This document shows positions 23,412 through 34,202 of a stretch of DNA of 64,000 nt, piece by piece; positions within the stretch are counted from its first letter, which is position 1, and each line of letters begins with the position of its first letter. A program made the position numbers and the translations under genes. Source of the DNA: Gaeumannomyces sp. JS-464 (lineage: Eukaryota > Ascomycota > Sordariomycetes > Magnaporthales > Magnaporthaceae). Below the pieces are notes generated by a model. It was not told the DNA's origin. It saw only the letters and a list, made by a program, of their open reading frames with translations, and did not search any database. The stretch lies in assembly GCA_002197995.1 (NCBI GenBank), contig NGZR01000003.1, positions 1,364,001 to 1,428,000 on the forward strand. Direction: 5' to 3'.

Positions 23412-23999
23412 ATGCTACCGCTGCGAGAGTCGTTCAACATCTCCGACTGGGAGGACGACAAGCAGTTCCTCAGGTGCTGGCGTCACCAGGACTGCAAGGC
23501 CTGTCTGGTGGAGGATGGCTGCAGCTGGTGTCCGTTTGTAAGTGTCTACAGTCTGTCCATCTCTCCATCCCGCCGACACAAGTCCCAAGCCCCGTCAATC
23601 ACGCAACATCGCATCCAGTCAGCTAACGCAGCTGCTTAGTCATGGACATGCACCCCAAACGCCTACTCGATCCCGCTACTCGCGCCGGCCTACGACGAGA
23701 ACATCTGCCCGCACTGGGCCGAGCGGTGGGAGATCCGGACGCGGCCGCTGGGCTGCCAGGTGTCGACCATCACAACCCTGACCGGGGTCGTCAGCATCGC
23801 GTCGACGCTGACAATCGTCGGGCTCATCTTCTTCACCGTTTGGCTGATCCGCAAGATGCGCGAGCTGCACCGGTGGCGGCGTGAGTGGGCGCGCGAGAGG
23901 GCACTGCGCCGGGAATTACGGGCAGCCAGGCTGGGCCGGCGCGTGGTGTTCAGGGCCGAGCAGTCGCACGGAGAGGAGGACCCTCTGCTCGGCATATGA
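23412..23999 (+). CDS. PSI-domain-like single-pass membrane protein
   Basis: Two exons, 23412-23537 and 23640-23999, give 161 residues. The intron starts GTAAGT and ends GCTTAG, in phase 0. The first 85 residues hold a cysteine pattern like a plexin/semaphorin/integrin (PSI) domain: CWRHQDCKACLVEDGCSWC, a further TC after the intron, then ICPHW and GC. A single membrane segment follows (around VSIASTLTIVGLIFFTVWLI, residues about 95-118). A very Arg-rich tail ends in EEDPLLGI, an acidic dileucine-like sorting motif. There is no clear signal peptide, so the protein may be topologically inverted or use the TM as an anchor. Function unknown. Its stop lies 74 bases from the end of the convergent next gene. 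Confidence 0.75.
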
Positions 24000-24073
24000 T
24001 ATCGTGCTGTGTATACCGACATATAACCAACATAGAAACGGCAGAATCAAGCGAGGGGAGCTGGTCCCCCTTC

Positions 24074-24370
24074 TCATCCAGAGCTGACAGGAGGTATGAT
24101 TGCGACCTCGTCCCCCTCCGAGATGATGAGCTGCTCAGCCTCGGCGACACCGTCGGCGGGCATGTCTACGTAGTCGAGGTTGACCGTGACGAGACACGAG
24201 TCCAACACCTTCGCCTTGATCCCACCGTAGCGCTCCTCCAGCGTGGAGAAAAGCTTGCCTAGCGGTAACGGCGCCGGCAGCGACTCGAACTCCTTCGAGG
24301 TGTACGAGCTGGCGCTGGCAAAGTACAGCACATTGAAGTGGCCGGGCGGCGCACGCGGGACAGTCGCCAT
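24074..24370 (-). CDS. cnxG: Molybdopterin synthase small subunit (MOCS2A/MoaD type)
   Basis: A single exon encodes 98 residues. This ubiquitin-fold sulfur carrier gives the dithiolene sulfur in molybdopterin synthesis, acting with the large MOCS2B subunit in the cytosol. Family segments are FNVLYFASASSYTSKEFE at the N-terminus, LEERYGGIKAKVLDSCLVTVNLDYV in the middle and GDEVAIIPPVSSG at the end. The terminal glycine, which becomes thiocarboxylated, is present, although the last residues are Ser-Ser-Gly instead of the Gly-Gly of bacterial and human forms. The start at 24370 is the only ATG giving the full fold. The MOCS2B gene is not in this window. In filamentous fungi this subunit is needed for nitrate reductase activity. 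Confidence 0.9.
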   Translation of the reverse strand: MATVPRAPPGHFNVLYFASASSYTSKEFESLPAPLPLGKLFSTLEERYGGIKAKVLDSCLVTVNLDYVDMPADGVAEAEQLIISEGDEVAIIPPVSSG

Positions 24371-25229
24371 GATCGTGGCTGGCAGTGCGCAGGTCCTGAA
24401 CCAAGTCTGTTGGATTATCGTGTTAGCAGCTGATCAACGGCGCCGCGATGTCCATATCAAAAAAAGAGTTGAGGTGAGGTTGTCAGAGATCTCGGTGAAA
24501 AATCGTTACATCAATGCAGTTCAGGTAATACATGCTGTTTTTTTTCTTCATCATTCAACCCGTGTGAAGCATAGAGCAAGACAATAGAGATCGCACATAC
24601 CTTTGCAGCTTTTGAGTCGCGCGGTCTCTCCCTCGGTGCGAGGAGAGAAATGATTTGAGGTGAGGTTGGGAGAAAATTTTGGGCGGGAAAAAATTGCAGC
24701 TTTAAATTTCGAGCTCGGTGATGTCCACAACGAATGGGGACCACGTGACTCGATCCACGGCCCGCAGAGACCAACCCGCACCTGCCTTGCAACTCGGGTT
24801 CCAGACTGGCGGCTCGGCCCCAGCACATGTCGAGGAACGATGTGAAAATCTGGGAGCAAAGGAAACCAGCAGCATTACATCCTAGCTTTGGGTCCTTCGC
24901 TAGGTTCCAATTATAAGCATCCATAGCCAAGAAAGCCTGTTCCGCGGGCTCTGTAGTATATCGGTAGTAGTATCAGGGCTTTGCCGAGACCGATGCGGAT
25001 GAAGACGCCGAAAAAGGGTTGATTAATTCAGTTGTCAACCCTAGATCTGGAAACCAGAATGCCCAAGCCTTGACGCCCCTCTCTCTAACACGAAAGATTA
25101 GAAAGCAGCAAATGCCTTCGCCGTTTTCCATGAATCCAGTTCCCTGCTGCCTAGGGAAGTTTCGCGCGCGTGCGTGCCATGTTTCTTTTCGTCGTGACCG
25201 ACTCCCAACACCATCGTCTGCCTCCCTTC
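24371..25229. other. Intergenic region, promoter side of cnxG
   Basis: No gene is seen in this 0.86-kb stretch. The minus-strand frame 24511-24930 has no recognisable motif. A tRNA-like A-box string at about 24953-24969 lacks a matching B box and anticodon arm. Confidence 0.5.
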
Positions 25230-25674
25230 TTATCTCAGCCTGCGGGCCTCACGCTCAGACTCGAGGAGCACCAGGATGTCGTCGACACGAACTGTGCACG
25301 TAAGCGTGGTTAGCCAGGTGCCTGGGGCTTTGGACGGCGGTGCTTTCGTTTCGATCTTCGAACGGCGGATCGGGCGTGGACCACGAGAGCTGGGTTCGGC
25401 TGCTGTGTTGTCTTCTGGGGATATCGGCGGGAGGGTGCTGTTATTTACCTGGGCCCTTGACGTTGCGGATAATGCTACGGGTCTCGTCGTCCATGAACTC
25501 GACGCGGACCTGGGTCACACCACCACGAGAACCTGTAAATGCAATCAGCAATCACCTCTCCTTCATCCGCACCCATCAATCCCTTCATGGCCTTGGGGAG
25601 TCGTGGATCGTACCGGTGCGGCCGAGAACCCGGGTGACCTTGACGAGCTTGACTGGTTGCTTGGTGGAATCCAT
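25230..25674 (-). CDS. rps28: 40S ribosomal protein S28 (eS28)
   Basis: I assembled three small exons on the minus strand: 25674-25614, 25532-25449 and 25291-25230. Together they give 68 residues, the usual S28 length. The product opens [21 protein letters not shown], continues [20 protein letters not shown] and ends [14 protein letters not shown]. This is essentially the canonical eukaryotic eS28, an OB-fold protein of the small subunit near the mRNA exit channel. Introns are GTACGA...TTTACAG and GTAAAT...TGCACAG, in phases 1 and 1. The exons are too short to stand out as long frames, so the gene is easily missed. It is divergent from the dynamitin gene, 652 bases away, and shares that promoter region. 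Confidence 0.95.
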
Positions 25675-26326
25675 ATTGGCGAACTGCGGCAGGCCTCGAT
25701 GTCAGTTTTCGGTCGGGACAGCGGACAGGAAGCCTAGAGAAAAAGGAGGGCCCTACATCGACTTTCGAATGTGTGAGGTGTGCGTTGATGGCTCTGGAGA
25801 CGTCGACGCCGGGCAACAGAATTGGAAGACACAAACAAGTGAGGGCTATGCTAAATTACGGGCCTTTTTTTCTCCCACTCTTTTTCTTTTTCGAACTTCA
25901 ATCGATTTGTGTGGGAGCGAGGAAGGGGATAATCAGACGGGGCCGCTGATTGGCTGCCCAGACTCTAGCCGCAAACCCACCCAGCACAAGCCACATGCGC
26001 GGGCGGGACCAAGCAGCGGGGCCAGCTGCCGGTGTAACCGCTTCCAGCAGACAGGGGTTGGGAGCTCCAATCCATGGAGGAGGCCGATTGGACTCTGGCC
26101 AGCAAACGGCGGACACTCGACATCGGCCTGAGGTTAGACAACCGGTGGAGGGCGGCTTCCAACAACAAACATACACCAAGATACCTACAACCCGATTGCC
26201 TTCCCTACGTCCTTGTTGTTGGTGGTTGCTGGATCCCAATCGCCGCTCCATCACCGCGGTTGCTTTATCCTCACGCTGGTCACCGGCCTTGCTGCGCAAA
26301 GCGGGCATCGTTTCCCACCCTAAATT
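25675..26326. promoter_or_regulatory. Divergent promoter, rps28 and dynamitin genes
   Basis: The 652 bases between two outward-facing start codons must contain both promoters. No gene is seen; the overlapping frames near 25898-26336 are shadows on opposite strands. No TATA box is obvious. Confidence 0.45.
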
Positions 26327-27737
26327 ATGGCTCTGAACCGCAAATACTCGGCTCTGCCCGACCTCGACACGGCCCCCGACATTTACGAAACCCCCGATTT
26401 AACGGACGACAACTCGACAGTGCCAGTGAGACCGGCTTCTTCAGCCCCCATGTAGCTCGCTGCTGGCCAGACACTGAACTTCGTGTTAGACAGGCACCGT
26501 CAAATCCCAATCAGACGAGGAGGATGACTACGGCCACGAGCCGTCAGAGGGGGTCCTGAGATCCCGGCTAAAGGTTTCTGAGGCTCGCTCTAGATTCACT
26601 CCCGCAAACGTCGACGCGCGAGATGTCGACTTCTCCGACCGGGTTAGCGGCAAGAGGAAGTCCTACAAGGTCTCGACACGTCGTCACCGCACGCTGGAAG
26701 ACGGCACGTTGGAGCTGGGAGACCTGAGCGACGACGATGATGACGGCGCCGACAACCTCGCGCGCAAGATCGCCCGCCTGAAGCGCGAGGTGGAGGAGGC
26801 CAGGGCCGAATACGCCAAGCAGCAAGCCGCATCACACAAACCCCCGCAGACGGCAGCTCCCCAGGGGCCGACATCGACTCTCTGAGCCGCGCGCTTGAGA
26901 GCATTTCGGGTCTCTCGAGCAGGCAGGAGCCCGTGTTCAAGTCCGCGCCCGTGCCAGAGCCCCAACTTGCCGCAGACGGCTCGGGCGCAGAGCTCCCGCC
27001 TGCCACCGGCGGGGCGACCTACACCGTCACGTACGCGCCCACATACCAACAGAGCCATGCACTGGCCAAGGCCGCCGACTTCGATAAGCGGCTCCTTCTT
27101 CTGGAGAAGTCCCTGGGGATCGGCTCATCGGCGGCGCCGGAGCTAGACGCGGGAGGCCTGCCGCGGGCTGTGCTGCCTATGCTGGAGATGCTCGACAAGC
27201 AAGTCGGGGCGCTGGCATCGGCCACACCGGTATCGCTCGATACACTTACGCGGAGGGTGCGGGCACTCAACCAGGAGGCCGAGTCTGTGGAGAAGAGCCG
27301 CAACACCCTCCGGGCCGCGCGCGAGACGGTCGTCATCCCAATGACGGCAACAGGTGGGACCGCGTCGTCGGCCGCCGAGGCTGAGGCGGCACAGCGAGCA
27401 CGCGCCGTCGCGAGCGATCTGAGCGAGTACGAGGCCAAGATCAACGCGCTGTACGGGACGCCCCACCATCGAGAACCTCGCGCCGCTGCTGCCCCCGCTG
27501 CTGGACCGGCTACGATCCCTGCGAGCCATCCACGCGGACGCGGCGGCTGCTGGCGACACACTGGATCGCATCGAGCGTAGCCAAGCCGAGGCGGCAGCCG
27601 AGATCAAGCAGTGGCGCGAGGGGCTGGAGAAAGTGGAGGCGGCCATGCGCGAGGGGGAGACGTCGATGGAGGGCAACGCAAAGGCCATGGAGGGATGGGT
27701 CAAGGAGCTAGAGCAGAGGATATCGAAGCTATCATGA
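26327..27737 (+). CDS. Dynactin subunit 2 (dynamitin, p50)
   Basis: Dynamitin links the dynactin shoulder to the Arp1 filament and so supports dynein-driven movement of nuclei and vesicles. Exons 26327-26425 and 26490-27737 give about 448 residues. The N-terminus has the family start ALPDLDTAPDIYETPDLTDD, then an acidic stretch, a basic/acidic helix (DNLARKIARLKREVEEARAEY) and long coiled-coil segments to the C-terminus, ending KELEQRISKLS. The motif FDKRLLLLEKSLG near the middle is typical. Two frame breaks occur. One G is missing from the run at 26864-26867, and one C looks extra in the run near 27470. With these allowed for, the protein is complete, so error is more likely than decay. Confidence 0.88.
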
Positions 27738-28680
27738 GGGATGTGTAGTCTGTTTAATTTGCTCGATACCCCTTTCTGTTTGTGGCACTCGTTCCACACG
27801 CCCCACGCCTTATCAACCTCACTCGTACTCCCACAGAGATCTCTCGGCATATTTGTTGATGAATACAATCCTCCAAAGCACAGCGCTCAGTGTCTTTTGT
27901 AAGCATTGAAAATAAAAATACCGCAGCGCCGTGCACAATAGCATCTATTGAATAAATCCCATATTGTCAGGGCTTAGGTACCTATTCTACCCAAATGGTA
28001 AATAAATACCTTTTACTCGCGCGTTCGGCTGCCAACGATCCCTGAACACCAGGCCCGTATTTCCTTCACCTTCCCACCAATCAGACGCGTCCGTTTGAGA
28101 CACGGTCAGACCAATTCACTAGCTGGGTGTTTGGGGCACGGCTGCAGTCGACCTCAGCTCCTCCCGAACCATCGTCATTTATCTTTTATTTATCCTGAAG
28201 TTATCCCCAACCCTTCCACAGCCTTTTTTTCAAATCACTCACAAATTATTTTACGCCCACTCTGGGGACTTTCTTATTCCATCCCAGTTCTTGTCATTGT
28301 GGGGTTATTACGTCGCCTCCAGAGCCTCCCAGTCGCTTGCGCCGGTCTCACCCGCGCTGGACGTCGGCGAACGCAAGCTTCACTCAGCCGCGCCTTCCCA
28401 CTGAATACCATTGCGCACCTGAAAATCGCCAGGCCCAGGGCATATATTCGCTAGCTCAGGCACCTTCTGAAGGCGGCATTAATCTCCAGGCACCCTGCAC
28501 ACCCGCCAGATGTCGCATCACATCCCCGCATAGCGCCCTCGGTCTTGAAACGAGGTTGTTGGCCCAACGCTCACTCACTGCTCTGCGACTGGGCATGCTT
28601 TTGAGGATATGCACTGAACTTCACCGGCGCTCTCCCATAAAATATTACGTCTACGCTCCTTCTCATCCTTCCATTCTCCA
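27738..28680. other. Intergenic region
   Basis: This 0.94-kb stretch is the promoter side of the RTC4-like gene. It contains a perfect 10-bp palindrome TAGGTACCTA at 27975-27984. No gene is seen. Confidence 0.5.
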
Positions 28681-30412
28681 ATGCCTGTGCAGCTCGGTCG
28701 CGAAAACGTCGAGCCCCTCCTTAGTATGGTTGGCGGGCGAACACGGAGGTCGGCAGCGAGAACTTCTCTCAAGGAGGAGTCATCGTCGCCGACGAGAGCA
28801 TCTCCGAACGAGGAGCCATCATCACCATCTGTGCAGCCCGCTGAGGACGACTCCTTCATCCATGCACCCCCTGAAGCTTCCACCGATGAAGAGAGCAACG
28901 GCGCGGGCCGCTCTGCTTCTACCAGGGGAGCTATCACGGGCTCGCTTTTTGGTCCACCAAAGCCCAGGTCCCGCAAAGAGCAACAGGTGAGCGGCGCTGC
29001 CAGCGGCAAAGCGCCGAGTGGACAAAGGTCGCGGAGGAGCCCAGAGAGGACATCCCGGCGCCTCTCCGAATCAAAAAAGGTGCCCAAGCCCAAAGTGGAG
29101 GATATATCCGACAATGACACCGATACGGTGGACGAGCCGAAAAAGAGACCATCAAAAAGCGGTAGCAAGCCCGGACTCGGATCCCACCATGAAAGCCAAG
29201 TCTTCCTCAGGCCCACGGCCTCTCAGAAGTATGGAACAGCAGCGAGGAGTATGTTGAACTCTTTAGCCTCAGGGGCCGTGACGTCTGTATCCCAACGGCA
29301 AATCACGCGTGGGGAGCTAACGCGGAAGCACACCAGCAAAACAATTTCAAGTCAGCAAAAGAAAGGCCGAGGACGACGAGCCGCTCTCCAAAAGGAGAGT
29401 GAGGCCACCTAAGAAGCCAAAGGGCTTTAAACTTCCGGGTGTAGATGCGGATGCGGATTCACCACCCAAAAAGGCGCAGTTCATCATGCCAGTCGACAGC
29501 CAGGCTCCCGACACTCCCACGGGCATGAGATTCAAGACATTTGACTCGGTGATTAGCCCGCCTTCCGGCGACAGCAAAAAGCCATCCTTCAAGGCGAGCC
29601 TCGCAACAGATTCGCCGCTGCGAGGGGCTGCGAAGTTCAAGATGCTAGATCTTGATACGGGGGATGATGAGGACCCAACTAGTCTGCGAGACGAGCCCCA
29701 GGCTAGGAGTCGGGTCCGAGCATTGTCGGTATCCAGTTCGTCATCATCGCTCACGGAGCTTGACTCCGTGCTGTCGGATGGACCTGACCTGTGTCCCATG
29801 TGCGACGCCCCCATCGACGCCGACCTCCTCGATGGACTCTCAGCGATCACAATGAGCATAGCGAAGCAACAGAAGATATGCCAACTCCACAGGCGGCGTG
29901 AGGCCAACGCGCAATGGAAGGAGAAGGGATACCCGGCCATCGACTGGGATTCACTAGAGAGCCGGTTCGAGCGGCAGCACGACTACCTGGACAAGGTTCT
30001 CAAGGCAGAAGCGGATTCCCACTACCGCGACGTGTACTCGCGCAAGGTCCAGTCGGGCAAGGGCCGGACGCTGCTAACATCAGAAAAGGAAGCTGGGGGC
30101 AGCCTGACGCCGGGCTACTACGGCTTCCGCGGGGCGCGGCTGATGTCGGAGTGGCTGATCCGCCGGTTCTCGGTGCCGCTGAGGAGGAGGGCGGTCAAGG
30201 ACCGCCTGGTGGCGGCGCGCGGCCACACGACGTACGTGCAGTCTGTACTGGTCCCCGAGCTCGCGGCGAGGCTTGTCGCGGAGGATCTGGATATCGGGCC
30301 CGAAGCCGCACGGGACATGCTCCGCGAGAGCGCACGGCTTGGCGAGCTTGTTCATGAAGAGATCAGGGATGTTATCCGGGACGAGCCGGACGAAGACGAA
30401 GACGACTTCTAG
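28681..30412 (+). CDS. RTC4-like domain protein
   Basis: The two long frames at 28681-29412 and 29399-30412 are best joined by an 88-base intron at 29249-29336. It has GTATGT at the donor, GCTAACG as branch and CACCAG at the acceptor, and it links the frames exactly to give 547 residues. The N-terminal 350 residues are Ser/Lys/Pro-rich and disordered, with nuclear-localisation-like basic clusters (SKRKAEDD, KRRVRPPKKPK). A CPMCDAPI zinc-knuckle-like pair precedes the C-terminal domain, which holds the RTC4-type segment GYYGFRGARLMSEWLI and an acidic tail. Yeast Rtc4 was named for a telomere-capping phenotype; its molecular role is unclear, and the function here is inferred from the domain only. 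Confidence 0.72.
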
Positions 30413-33400
30413 ACCGGGCAGGAGACGGATAGGCGAAGTGGGACTCGATACTACTGGCAACGGCATTTGATCATCTATATGGCACATTTGTATTATTTTC
30501 TCTTTTCTTTTCCCCGAAGGCTTTGTGCAGAGGGATGAGCGTTGCCCTTTTTTTTCTTTGGGGAATTTTCCTGCCCTTTCACATCACCACGAACATAGAC
30601 AACGCTCTAGCTCCCTAGGTAGGCGGCGATACGCACTGTCGAAGGCTGTCAGTGAGGCACGATGGGCTAATACAAACATTTCTACCTGCCTACCTATCTT
30701 CCTACTGATTCGAGTAGCCCAGCGCGACGGACCGCCCGACTCTGTGTGATGGCTTAGCAGCGCCCTGAGAAGCTAATAACACGCGACTCTGGCCGTTCGA
30801 CTGACGGGGGAGCAGCTGTGCTCTGACGGTTGGTTTCTGGCCAGCTTTACGGAAAATTCCATGTCGGGGAGTCTGGGCCCTCGTCCTGCTCGCTCACGGA
30901 CAGGGGGTCCCTTTCCTCGCCCGAACTGCTGCTACGGAAGTTTTTGTTGTCTTTTCAGACGCATACCTCACACGTTGGGAGAAACCATATTGCACCCCCT
31001 TCTCCCTTATTTTTCTATGAACTGCATTGATGGAGGAGGGGGCAAGGTTTGTTTCAGCGGCGAGATCTACTCGGAGTCTATCTCTTCTGCCTTTAGCCTG
31101 CTTCTCTTCTTGTTACTGTTCTGTTTTCCTACTTTCATTCCTGTTCTTTTTTTTCTCCTCTCTTTTATATAAATAAGCTTTCTGAGGTCCTTTCCCTTTT
31201 CTCGAGACTTTTCATTGGTTTATTGATAAAATTTCCTTCTCAAGGCTGCATGCCCTCTCAAAGGCGATCTCTCCTCATTTGGCACACTTTTTGGGGAGCT
31301 CCAGCGGGAGCTCGGTAGAGGTAGCCAAGATGACGCTCATCAATCATGATGTATTTAGTAACCGCCATTCCCAAAAACTCGGCCGGCGATCGGTACGTGA
31401 CTGCCGAGCGGACTGTGACAGGAGATCAAGTTTCCCAACCCTGCGAACAAAACACAAGTTGCGCCGCCCTAAGGCCCCCCTGTTTTTTTTCCAGGTGGGA
31501 TTTTGTTCATATTGGACAATATTATCTCAAACATGGGTGCTCCCGCGTTCCGCCAATGTCATTGTCAGCGCTAATCAGGGCTCCCGTTGTCGTCGAGTCG
31601 ATTACGGTCCGCGAGACCACGCCCCTAGCGACGCCTTGGGCGCCTACTGGGACAAAGGGAGGGGTGGAGGCGCATGGACATTCAAAATGTGCTTCGAAGG
31701 GATGGCGGCGGTGGGAGATGTGACAGATGCCGTGTCACCGCGGCTGATGTGATGGTCCAACATTGATGATGCCCATACCCATCACCTGCATGCCTGCAAT
31801 CGCAGAGCTCGTCTGCACTAGCATGTTTATTATTCCCGCACTCCCTCTCCTTTCTTTCTTTTCTTTTTCCACCTTCGTCCACGTCCACCCGATTGGCCCC
31901 CACACCATTATGTCCATTTCCTTCCCATTCGGTTGACCGAGGGCCAACGTCGGCCAGGCGGGAGAGATGCAGGATGGGGGCTGCAATGTGGTAAACGGTC
32001 GGACGCAATGGGCGTCGCCAAGAAAACACCAACGAACTATGGACATTGGACGCCAAGCATTTATTGGCCTGATCCATTGATACCATCCTGTTCCGTTACG
32101 CTCTCCTTGCCTTGCTTGAGTAATTGAGTAATTCTACCGTGAAGACAGAGAACACGCTCTGGACGAGGACTACCGACGAGACCGCCTCCATCAGTCTGAT
32201 GTGGACGGATACATTCGGCCTTGGTGAGCCCCCCCACCTCGCCGGCGTACGGAAAGAGGGTGGGCGCACAGGTCGCAGACTGAACAACAGACTCTTGGAC
32301 GCGTGCGGGTTCCCCGACTTTTTTCCCTCCCCTGAAAAGCTGGGGTACGTTATGGGCGGGCGCTGTCTGGCCGGCCCGTGCGTTGGAAACGACCCCGGCT
32401 TCTCTCCACTTTGCCATGTTTGGCGGCCTGGCCGGCTCAATTGAAAAGGAAGCTTTGTTTTTTTGGGAACGCCCCAGGCTGCGCATCGTGACATTGCCAA
32501 GGGCAACACTTGGCAGGTCGGTAAAGATTTCCATATAGGGCATCGTGTTTCTTGCGTGCCTGTAGATAGCTGAGAGCACGCGTCCATCGGCGGCCAAAAT
32601 GTGTTGAGAGTGTCCCCGCCTATCTCGGCAATTATCCCAATCCCCTTGGTACCGAGATAGCCACCCCCTCTAGGCCATAGATATCGTGAACCGGCGGAAC
32701 GGGATAGGTGGGATCATCCATTTCAAGGTCTCTGACGCTCATCTCCAGCATCCGGGCTCTGACACGTGTTGGGCGCGGACGCTTCTGGCCGCCTTGTTTG
32801 ATGAGACGCCCAGCGCAGCCCTTCTCAGGCGGGCTGGGGGTCAATCACTCTCCCACGTTGAGATATCGGATATCACTTGCGGAGGTTATCTACGCCAGCA
32901 GATATTGTCGATATCGTCTGCCCCCAACCCAGGCAGATTGGCATAGCCCTTGCGCCATCCCTCAATTTCAACTGCCCAACAACTCGGGCCAATTTGCCGT
33001 ATCTAAAAGACAACAGTTCCACGAACCTGTCACGCGGGCAGGATCCACAAAGGGTACTGTGCGAAGGCAACGTCGAAGGGAATCACTCCATGTGGGGGTG
33101 CTGCATCGCTGATTGTGCCAAAGTGCCCAGACCACGTCAGCGAGCCAGTGATACCGGCGATCATGAAGCCAAGTGGCTACCACGTAGCGTTTGGATTCGG
33201 GTTCCGGCACCGTCGCACAGCTTCCGGACAACCCTGGTCAGCTCGGTTGACCGAACCAACCAACGTGTCGTGCGCCGTCATGTTGATGTCCGCCAACCTG
33301 AGAACTGCCCAGTTTATTGCGACCGACTCCAAATCCCCGCGGAAAGGTAGGATCAGTCCCAAGGGTTTGTTTTGTTGCCCCAGCGGTTGACGTATGCCCA

Positions 33401-34202
33401 TAGCTTGAGGCATTGAGAGTAGCGCATCTGCCCATGGCACCGGACTTTGCGCTTGATCGGGGAGGGGATGAATAAGTTCGTGTATCAGGGTCTGCGCCAC
33501 TTGCACTCGAAACCTGCAAGGAGTCGGAAGAAGGCAGCATTCCTTGAAGCAGGTAATGGGGAGGAGAGGAATAATCACGATAAAAAGAGCAAGAGAAAAG
33601 AACTAGGCAAAATGTGGACAGTAGAAAAAGAAGAGAGATGGCTCTAGGAGGTACAAGAAAGAAAAGGAGAAAAGTCGGAGAAAACCTAGAGCCCCGGCAA
33701 GAACGAAACCAACGGGCACGCTGAGCGTAAGTCATTGCAACATGACATAAAGAAGTCGCCCGGTCCCTGTAGCATCCGACCGTCCAATAGGCGCATGAGG
33801 GCGACATTCACGGCACAGGCGCCGAGTTTGGGGGCACTGCAACCAGTGGTCACTGCCGAACTACGCGTTCGATTCATCCCACCCGGATACCTACGGTAGG
33901 TGCCTAGGTAGCGCCACCGCCACTACGTCGTGCAGGTGCTGTGCTGCTGAGCAGTGCTGCTCACCGTCTGGTCTCAATTGAATTGCCCATCAACCCACCT
34001 CGCCCACCAGGCCATCGACCCAACCCTGCCCTACCCTCCCGAAACGCCAACCGATCGAGCCTCGTCCGGTCCCACGCTCAGCCCAGCCAAGGCCAGCCAT
34101 TACCTCGTGTCGACTCTTCTGCCTGCGCGCCGTGCCTTCGCTCCTGCCCCTCCAAGCAATGATCCAAGCCTGAACTTGCCGCATTCTCTGGACCCGACGC
34201 CC
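30413..34202. other. Long intergenic region upstream of adenylate cyclase
   Basis: I find no supportable gene in this 3.8-kb stretch. Frames at 31279-31752 (+), 32061-32597 (-), 32877-33350 (+) and 33238-33807 (-) overlap frames on the other strand and have no motif. The sequence near 31080-31170 is pyrimidine-rich. AGGTAGG/CCTACC-type motifs occur at 30614-30623, 30682-30704 and 33888-33910. A long upstream regulatory region or 5' UTR for the cyclase gene would fit. Confidence 0.5.

Noticed and set aside
24953..25000. tRNA-like string TAGTATATCGGTAGTA resembling an A box
   Set aside because: No anticodon stem of proper pairing and no B box (GGTTCRANNCC) at the right distance, so it is not a tRNA gene.
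26423..26492. Alternative splice pairing in dynamitin using CAG at 26490-26493
   Set aside because: That acceptor would break the frame; TTAG ending at 26489 with donor 26426 keeps phase 0 and the conserved sequence.
32061..32597. Overlapping 178- and 163-residue minus-strand frames
   Set aside because: They lie in different frames over the same DNA and neither shows any family feature.
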